From Parafannyhessea umbonata (lineage in GTDB: Bacteria > Actinomycetota > Coriobacteriia > Coriobacteriales > Atopobiaceae), in contig NZ_FOGP01000004.1 in assembly GCF_900111255.1 (NCBI RefSeq), positions 186,001-250,000 of the forward strand: a stretch of 64,000 bases of DNA, read 5' to 3'. Position 1 is the first letter of the stretch. Each line of letters starts with the position of its first letter. Positions 59,106-64,000 of this stretch are shown in pieces. The position numbers and the translations under genes were made by a program. The notes below the pieces were generated by a model, which did no database searches, was not told the origin of the DNA, and worked only from the letters and a program-made list of their open reading frames with translations.

Positions 59106-59849
59106 ATGGCACAGGTCATTCGCGATTGCGCGCAGGCTGCCGAGGAGCTGAGGGGCATCGTCGAGCAAGCACGGGACGTCGTCTTCTTTGGTGGTGCGGG
59201 CGTGTCGACGGCAAGCGGAATCCCCGACTTCCGAAGCGAGAACGGACTGTACAACCAGCACTTCTCCAGCAAGTACTCTCCGGAGGCGCTCCTGAGCCAC
59301 CAGATCTGGCGCGATGATCCCGAGGCGTTCTACGACTTCTACCGCAAGATGATGTGCGCGCCTGAGGCGCGCCCCAACCAGGCCCATCTGAAGCTCGCGG
59401 AGCTCGAGGAGCAGGGCAAGGTGTCGGCGGTCATCACCCAGAACATCGATGGGCTCCATCAGATTGCCGGCTCGCGCAACGTCATCGAGCTCCATGGATC
59501 GACCCACCGCAACTACTGCGTATCCTGCGGCGCTGGCTACGACGAGGAGTGGATGCTCCAGACCGACGGCATCCCTCGCTGCGAGAAGTGCGGATCTATC
59601 GTCAAGCCCGACGTCGTCCTGTATGGCGAGTCGCTCGACGAGTCGAACATCACCCGCGCCGTCAGGGCGATTAGCTCCTGTGACGTGCTGATCGTAGGAG
59701 GGACCTCGCTCGTGGTCTATCCCGCGGCGGGCCTCGTCCAGTACTTCCAGGGCAAGAAGCTCGTCATCTGCAACCTCGAGCCCACGCCGCAGGACGCCCA
59801 GGCCGATCTGCTGTGCGCCTGTGACATCGCTGGAGCCTTCGACTGGTAG
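59106..59849 (+). CDS. cobB: NAD-dependent protein deacylase (sirtuin)
   Basis: 247 residues. NAD-binding GGAGVSTASGIPDFRS near residue 30, TQNIDGLHQIAGS, the catalytic histidine in ELHGSTHRNYC, and the four-cysteine zinc site (CVSC and CEKC). IVKPDVVLYGE and VGGTSLVVYPAA complete the fold. It removes acyl groups from protein lysines in the cytoplasm. ATG with GAGGGGGG. No acetyltransferase is adjacent. Confidence 0.95.
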   Translation: MAQVIRDCAQAAEELRGIVEQARDVVFFGGAGVSTASGIPDFRSENGLYNQHFSSKYSPEALLSHQIWRDDPEAFYDFYRKMMCAPEARPNQAHLKLAELEEQGKVSAVITQNIDGLHQIAGSRNVIELHGSTHRNYCVSCGAGYDEEWMLQTDGIPRCEKCGSIVKPDVVLYGESLDESNITRAVRAISSCDVLIVGGTSLVVYPAAGLVQYFQGKKLVICNLEPTPQDAQADLLCACDIAGAFDW

Positions 59850-59989
59850 CGCGCTCATCCGGCCGTTCGCGTTACGGATAATGCGCAGCTTTTGGTGAGG
59901 GGGCGCAGACCCGCTACAATCAGGAAGACGAAAGGGGACCGTGGGTTGTGGTGACCTGGCCCCACGCTACTCTTGGAGGATCCGATCCC

Positions 59990-61414
59990 ATGCTTCGTGA
60001 AGACTATTCCGTCTGGCGCTGCGGCCGCCACGAGCTTTCGCTCGCCCGCCCGCGCGTCATGGGCATCCTCAACGTCACCCCGGACTCGTTCTCGGATGGT
60101 GGCAAGAACCTTGATCCCCAGAAGGCCGTCACCCGCGCCCTCCAGATGCTGGACGAGGGTGCCGACATCATCGACGTTGGAGGCGAGTCCACGAGGCCGG
60201 GCTTTACGCCCGTCTCTCCCGACGAGGAGGCCGGGCGCATCGTCCCGGTCATCCGTGGCATCCTCGAGGCGGCTCCCACTGCGATCATCTCGGTAGACAC
60301 GCGCCACGCGCCCGTCGCCAAGGTGTGCGCGCGACTGGGCGTCTCGATCATCAACGACGTCAACGGGTTCTCCGACCCGGCGATGGTCCAGGTTGCGGCC
60401 GAGACCGGCCTGGGATGCATTGTCATGCACTGGAACAAGCTGGGCGCCGGCAGCAGCCGTCGCTCCGTCACGCTCGACTCCGTCCGTCCCGCGCGCTCGG
60501 TTCCCACCAGCACGCGCCGATTCACCCTGCCCGAAGAGGCACCCATCATGCGCGAGATCATGGGCTTCTTGGGCGACCAGGCTCGCATCCTCATGCGTGC
60601 GGGCGTCAAGCGCGAGTGCATCTGCGTCGACCCGGGCCCTGGCTTCGACAAGACGGCTGACGAGGACGTCGTCATCCAGCGCGCCACGCGCAAGCTCACC
60701 TCGATGGGCTACCCCGTCTGCTGCGCGCCTTCCCGCAAGCGCTTCGTCGGCGCAATCTCGGGAGTAACCGAGGCTCCGCAGAGGGACTTCGCCACGGCCG
60801 GCGTCGTGCTCTCGGCGGTCGAGGGCGGCGCGCGTGTCCTGCGCGTCCACGACGTCGCGGGTACGGCCCAGGCGGTCAACTCCTATTGGGCGGTCGCCAA
60901 GAACGACGCGCGCCAGGGCTTCATCTCGCTCGGCTCGAACGTGGGCGACCGCATCGGCCACCTCACCCAGGCCGTCAGGCTCATCAACGAGATCCCCCTC
61001 ACCTGTGTGGTCCAGGTCTCCCACGCCTACGAGACGGAGCCGGCCTACGGAATCGCGACTCCGGTCGTCAACGCCGTCGCGGAGATCAGGACCGAGTTGC
61101 ACCCGACCGTCCTGGTCGAGGCACTCATGGACGTCGAGGCCAAGCTCAAGCGCGTTCGCGACCCGCGCATGGCGGGTCACGGCCCTCGCACCATCGACTG
61201 CGACCTGTGCTGGGTCGAGGACGAGGAGCACGCCGGCGCCAAGCTCACGCTCCCGCACCCCCACCTGGGCGAGAGAGACTACGTCCTGGTCCCGATGGAG
61301 GACCTCATGCACGATCCCGCGCGCTTCCTCATTCATGCGGGCGTGCCCGTCTACGCTCCGGGCGACCGCGTCGGTCACGTTACCGCCGAGATTGGCGAGC
61401 TCGACTGGCAGTAG
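59990..61414 (+). CDS. folP-folK: Dihydropteroate synthase fused to HPPK (FolP-FolK)
   Basis: 474 residues with two consecutive folate enzymes. Residues about 20-290 are dihydropteroate synthase (MGILNVTPDSFSDGG, DVGGESTRPG, DVNGFSDPAM, DPGPGFDKT, PSRKRFVG). Residues about 308-470 are 6-hydroxymethyl-dihydropterin pyrophosphokinase (FISLGSNVGDR, PRTIDCDLCW, LPHPHLGERDYVLVPM). HPPK makes the pyrophosphate substrate of the synthase, so the fusion could channel it; no separate dihydroneopterin aldolase is seen here. The order, FolP first, is the reverse of the fungal and plant fusions. ATG at 59990 with TTGGAGGA. Confidence 0.93.
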   Translation: MLREDYSVWRCGRHELSLARPRVMGILNVTPDSFSDGGKNLDPQKAVTRALQMLDEGADIIDVGGESTRPGFTPVSPDEEAGRIVPVIRGILEAAPTAIISVDTRHAPVAKVCARLGVSIINDVNGFSDPAMVQVAAETGLGCIVMHWNKLGAGSSRRSVTLDSVRPARSVPTSTRRFTLPEEAPIMREIMGFLGDQARILMRAGVKRECICVDPGPGFDKTADEDVVIQRATRKLTSMGYPVCCAPSRKRFVGAISGVTEAPQRDFATAGVVLSAVEGGARVLRVHDVAGTAQAVNSYWAVAKNDARQGFISLGSNVGDRIGHLTQAVRLINEIPLTCVVQVSHAYETEPAYGIATPVVNAVAEIRTELHPTVLVEALMDVEAKLKRVRDPRMAGHGPRTIDCDLCWVEDEEHAGAKLTLPHPHLGERDYVLVPMEDLMHDPARFLIHAGVPVYAPGDRVGHVTAEIGELDWQ

Positions 61415-61493
61415 CCGCATCACATGTACGATGACCTGGCGGCGCCCCTCGTGGGCGCCGCTTCCCCTGAGTTTCCAAGCAAAGGAGAAGAAC

Positions 61494-62051
61494 GTGGCCG
61501 ATTCGCTCGATAGTCTCACGGCGACCGTCCGTCCCGACGTCCCCATGCAGATGTACACCTGCGTCCAGCACGTCATGGCGCTCGGCTGCGTCCGCGCGCT
61601 GCGCGACGCTGGCCTCGAGGCGCACATTGTCTGGCCGGCAGGGGTTGCGGTCGATGGCGAGGAGGCGCTTCACGTGAGGGCCCGTGCCGGCTACGAGGAG
61701 GGCCTCTTTGCCGAGGTGACCCTAGCTGCGACGGAGCGGGGCACGTCTCTTCTGGCACAGAGGAGGCGGCTTCTTTCCGAGGCCCTTGAGGCCAGCGCGC
61801 GCGAGTGGGAGGCCTCCCTGCGCAGGGCGGGCACCGTTGCTGGCCCCCTGGCCCCCGTTTTGGACGAGTACTTCTCGCTCCTGCTTCTTGCCCAGAAGGA
61901 AGTGGACGTCGTCTACCCCAACGGAAACCTGTGCGCCCGCGGCGTGCTCGCCGGCATGGACGTGTGGGGGAGGGCCGCGGTTCGCACCGCGTCCGGTCGC
62001 GTCGTGGACATCTCGCCCGAGCAGGCGAGCCTCAGGGGCGCGACCGCCTAG
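61494..62051 (+). CDS. Biotin-ligase-like protein lacking the substrate-binding N-terminal part
   Basis: 185 residues. IVWPAGVAVDGEEALHVRARAGYEEGLFAEVTLA lines up with the BirA segment KWPNDVLVDGxKLAGI-x-E and following strand, and the end (VVYPNGNLCARGVLAGMDVWGRAAVRT) with the BirA C-terminal SH3-like domain. The GRGRxGR biotin-adenylate loop and the N-terminal 80 or so catalytic residues are absent, and WPND has become WPAG, so ligase activity is unlikely. GTG at 61494 with AAAGGAG. The adjacent gene is coaX, a common neighbour of birA in other genomes, which supports the homology. Function unknown. Confidence 0.6.
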   Translation: MADSLDSLTATVRPDVPMQMYTCVQHVMALGCVRALRDAGLEAHIVWPAGVAVDGEEALHVRARAGYEEGLFAEVTLAATERGTSLLAQRRRLLSEALEASAREWEASLRRAGTVAGPLAPVLDEYFSLLLLAQKEVDVVYPNGNLCARGVLAGMDVWGRAAVRTASGRVVDISPEQASLRGATA

Positions 62052-62116
62052 CTGACGGGGACGCTCGAAGTCCGCTCGCGCTCGGCCGCGTTGCGATGCC
62101 TGGCTTCTGGGCGCGT

Positions 62117-62911
62117 CTACTTGCGCGCCGCGCGCTTCGCGGCGCGGTGGCGCCAGATGCTGTAGATGCCTCGTACGGTGAGGTCCGGGTCGATGGTGTC
62201 AAACATGTCGGTCGCACGGGTGATCTCCTCGGCGAGTCCGCCCGTGCCGACGACCGTCGCGTCTGGCTCCCCGAGCTCAGACTTGATGCGGGCCACCAGC
62301 CCCTCGGCGGCACAGGCCGCGCCAATCACGATGCCCGATTGGACGGCGCACTCGGTGGAGACTCCCAAGGCGTGCTCTGGCGCCACAAGGGGAACGCTCG
62401 AGAGCTTTGCCGCGCGCTCGAAGAGCGAGTTGGCCGACAGCAGGAGGCCCGGCATGATCACGCCACCTCGGAAGGTGCCCGTCTTGTCGACGACGTCGAT
62501 GTTCGTGGCGGTGCCGAAGTCGACCACGATGGTCGAGGGGCCATAGCTGTCTCGGGCGGCCACCGCGTTCGCGATGCGGTCGGCGCCAACCTGGCGCGGA
62601 TCGGGAATGCCGACGGCGATGCCGCAGTCGCGGGTCGCGTCGACCATCAGGACGTCCTCCGCCTTGAGGACGTTGGTCATCATGTAGCTCCACTGCTGCG
62701 AGAGGATGGGGACGACGCTCGAGATCGCGACGTCGGTCACGCTCTCCATCTTCATTCCCAGCATCAGGAAGTAGCCAAACAGGCGCTCGTGCAGCTCGTC
62801 TGCCGTGTCGGTACGGTCGGTCGCCATGCGCCACTGGACGACGAGCTCGCCTCCCTCGTCGAAGAGGCCAAGGGTGGTCTGCGTGTTTCCTACGTCTACG
62901 GTCAGGAGCAT
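62117..62911 (-). CDS. coaX: Type III pantothenate kinase
   Basis: First step of coenzyme A synthesis. 264 residues, ASKHA fold: [16 protein letters not shown] at the N-terminus, [38 protein letters not shown] and GTGGLAEEI. Length and all motifs are typical of CoaX. ATG at 62911 with CGGAGGAC; upstream in-frame sequence has no similarity. Convergent with the biotin-ligase-like gene across a 65-base gap. Confidence 0.95.
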   Translation of the reverse strand: MLLTVDVGNTQTTLGLFDEGGELVVQWRMATDRTDTADELHERLFGYFLMLGMKMESVTDVAISSVVPILSQQWSYMMTNVLKAEDVLMVDATRDCGIAVGIPDPRQVGADRIANAVAARDSYGPSTIVVDFGTATNIDVVDKTGTFRGGVIMPGLLLSANSLFERAAKLSSVPLVAPEHALGVSTECAVQSGIVIGAACAAEGLVARIKSELGEPDATVVGTGGLAEEITRATDMFDTIDPDLTVRGIYSIWRHRAAKRAARK

Positions 62912-63089
62912 GGAGTCCTCCGGTGAGCGCGGTGGTTTTATTCGGGCGCCGTGCCGCCGGCAGGGCGTCCCTCTTGGAGTGTAGCAACTGCGGGATGGGA
63001 GCCGTGGCACAAACTGCAGGTTCTTCTCCACCGGCTCGCCACATAATCGGGGGCATTGCATTTAGTTCTGGAAATGGCCCGACCTTGCG

Positions 63090-63169
63090 TGCTACTATTC
63101 AAAAGCTTGAGGCCCCTGGTCGGAACCAGGGGCAGTACCATCCTCGCCTGGTCGGAAACCAGGCCAATC
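63090..63169 (+). promoter_or_regulatory. rpmE promoter and two-hairpin leader
   Basis: TGC plus TACTAT (63090-63098) looks like an extended -10. Just downstream come two similar stem-loops: GCCCCTGGT/ACCAGGGGC (63112-63133, loop CGGA) and GCCTGGT/ACCAGGC (63146-63164, loop CGGAA), ending before AAAGGAG. The repeated CTGGTCGGA-ACCAG design suggests autogenous binding by L31. L31 leaders have been described in several bacterial groups; assignment here is inference. Confidence 0.6.
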
Positions 63170-63183
63170 AAAGGAGTCCTGAG

Positions 63184-63609
63184 ATGAAGCAAGGCATCCA
63201 TCCTGACTACGTGGAGTGCACCGTCCGCTGCACCTGTGGCAACACCTGGACCACGCGTTCCACCAAGAGCGAGATGACCGTCGACCTGTGCGACAAGTGC
63301 CACCCGTTCTACACTGGCCAGCAGAAGCTCGTCGACACCGGCGGACGCGTCCAGCGCTTCTCCGACAAGTTCGGTGGCGCAGCTGCTGCCCAGCTCAAGA
63401 AGGCCCAGGAGGCCAAGGCTGCTAAGGCCGCCAAGGCTGCCGAGGAGGCCGCTGCCAAGAAGGCTGCCAAGGAGGCCAAGGCCGCAGAGAAGGCCAAGCG
63501 TGCTGCCGAGTACGCCAAGAAGGCTGAGGCACAGGCTGCCAAGCAGGCCGAGCAGGAGGCCGCTGAGGCCGAGGCTGCCGCAGAGACCGTCGAGGAGTCT
63601 GCCGAGTAG
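63184..63609 (+). CDS. rpmE: Ribosomal protein L31 with a long Ala/Lys/Glu-rich C-terminal extension
   Basis: 141 residues. The first 70 are ordinary zinc-type L31, beginning MKQGIHPDY, with zinc cysteines in RCTCGN and [13 protein letters not shown] and the [10 protein letters not shown] end. Residues about 70-141 form a repetitive helix of Ala, Lys and Glu ([20 protein letters not shown]-type), ending acidic. Normal L31 stops at about 70-75 residues, so the protein is doubled in length. The tail is in frame and followed by a strong terminator. ATG with AAAGGAG. A zinc-free L31 paralogue was not seen here. Confidence 0.95.
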   Translation: MKQGIHPDYVECTVRCTCGNTWTTRSTKSEMTVDLCDKCHPFYTGQQKLVDTGGRVQRFSDKFGGAAAAQLKKAQEAKAAKAAKAAEEAAAKKAAKEAKAAEKAKRAAEYAKKAEAQAAKQAEQEAAEAEAAAETVEESAE

Positions 63610-63636
63610 GCTCTCGCGTACGCACTGCATACCGCA

Positions 63637-63671
63637 GGGGGGAGGTCGACGTTGGTCGGCCTCCCCTTTTT
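63637..63671 (+). terminator. Rho-independent terminator after rpmE
   Basis: GGGGAGG (63639-63645) pairs with CCTCCCC (63660-63666), with an inner CGAC/GTCG extension, then TTTTT. Confidence 0.88.
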
Positions 63672-63790
63672 GCGGGAACGACGCTCGCCGGGGCTCGCCC
63701 GTGCGAGGGAAGGGGTAACGTGCGGCCGGCTTGGGTAAAATCCCCTTGCACATCGGCCGCATCGGTGCCATTGACCAGAGGAGCTCTCAC

Positions 63791-64000
63791 ATGACATGCG
63801 TTCTGCCTGACACCTCCGCCATCAAGACCGACCTGCTCATCGTGGGTGCCGGTCCCGCCGGCATCTTCACCGCGCTGGGACTCCTGCGCAAGGGCGATTG
63901 CCGCTCGATCACGATGGTCGAGAAGGGGCTGCCCATCGAGCGCCGCTCGTGTCCCAAGCAGAAGGTCGGCCACTGCGTCCACTGCAAGCCCTGCCGCATC
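63791..64000 (+). CDS. FAD-dependent oxidoreductase, N-terminal part (runs off the window)
   Basis: 70 codons are visible. TDLLIVGAGPAGIFTALGLL is a Rossmann dinucleotide motif (GxGxxG), followed by a charged strand end (VEKG) as in FAD binding. Three cysteines in CVHCKPC-type spacing near residue 60-68, after an earlier RRSCP, recall the NAD(FAD)-dependent dehydrogenases with N-terminal cysteine motif, but the family cannot be fixed from this part. ATG with AGAGGAGC. Confidence 0.75.
   Translation, partial: MTCVLPDTSAIKTDLLIVGAGPAGIFTALGLLRKGDCRSITMVEKGLPIERRSCPKQKVGHCVHCKPCRI

Overview
The window is high-GC actinobacterial DNA, most like the class Coriobacteriia and its Atopobiaceae (Olsenella/Atopobium type). 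The genus is inference. Supporting signs are a HspR-regulated chaperone cluster, an actinobacterial FHA / protein phosphatase / SEDS-PBP / PASTA-kinase cluster, an agmatine deiminase pathway next to a pyruvate:ferredoxin oxidoreductase, a membrane-bound LuxR regulator, and many GTG starts. No phage, insertion sequence or CRISPR array was seen. Most of the window is tightly packed chromosomal backbone.

Layout. 1-8.3 kb: chaperones grpE (partial), a zinc-finger-less dnaJ, hspR, clpB and hsp20, enclosing a kinase-less PASTA membrane protein. 8.4-18.1 kb (minus strand): an overlapping operon reading polytopic Ser/Thr kinase, FhaA, FhaB, PP2C phosphatase, one fused SEDS-transpeptidase, and PknB with four PASTA repeats, a cell-wall growth and signalling module. 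18.2-22.4 kb: tRNA-Leu(CAG), serS, two tRNA-Arg(ACG) genes in a 154-bp exact duplication, tRNA-Ser(GCT) and gluQ.

22.4-33.8 kb: energy from agmatine. ArcC, putrescine carbamoyltransferase, an agmatine/putrescine antiporter and agmatine deiminase form a complete route to ATP, but the set is interrupted by a LuxR regulator, an unknown gene and nifJ. 34-40 kb: YitT protein, then a 39-residue reading frame, a glycosyltransferase and a LytS kinase joined by GTGA overlaps, a LytTR regulator, a phosphodiesterase, a PAP2 phosphatase and thioredoxin. 41-47 kb: pgi, then a decaying sugar locus (DeoR and KDPG aldolase both cut at their 5' ends at a shared junction, a TalC aldolase with an internal TGA) followed by intact split transketolase genes.

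47-64 kb: AmmeMemoRadiSam pair, WalJ-like hydrolase, tilS-hpt-ftsH, an aminotransferase, a PHP hydrolase, exonuclease III, patatin, sirtuin, a folP-folK fusion, a biotin-ligase-like core beside coaX, rpmE with a two-hairpin leader and an Ala/Lys-rich tail, and the start of a flavoprotein. The best leads are the microprotein/glycosyltransferase/two-component operon, the rpmE leader, the shared heat-shock motif, the intercistronic hairpins of the agmatine genes, the biotin-ligase-like core, and the deletion junction at about 43.65 kb.
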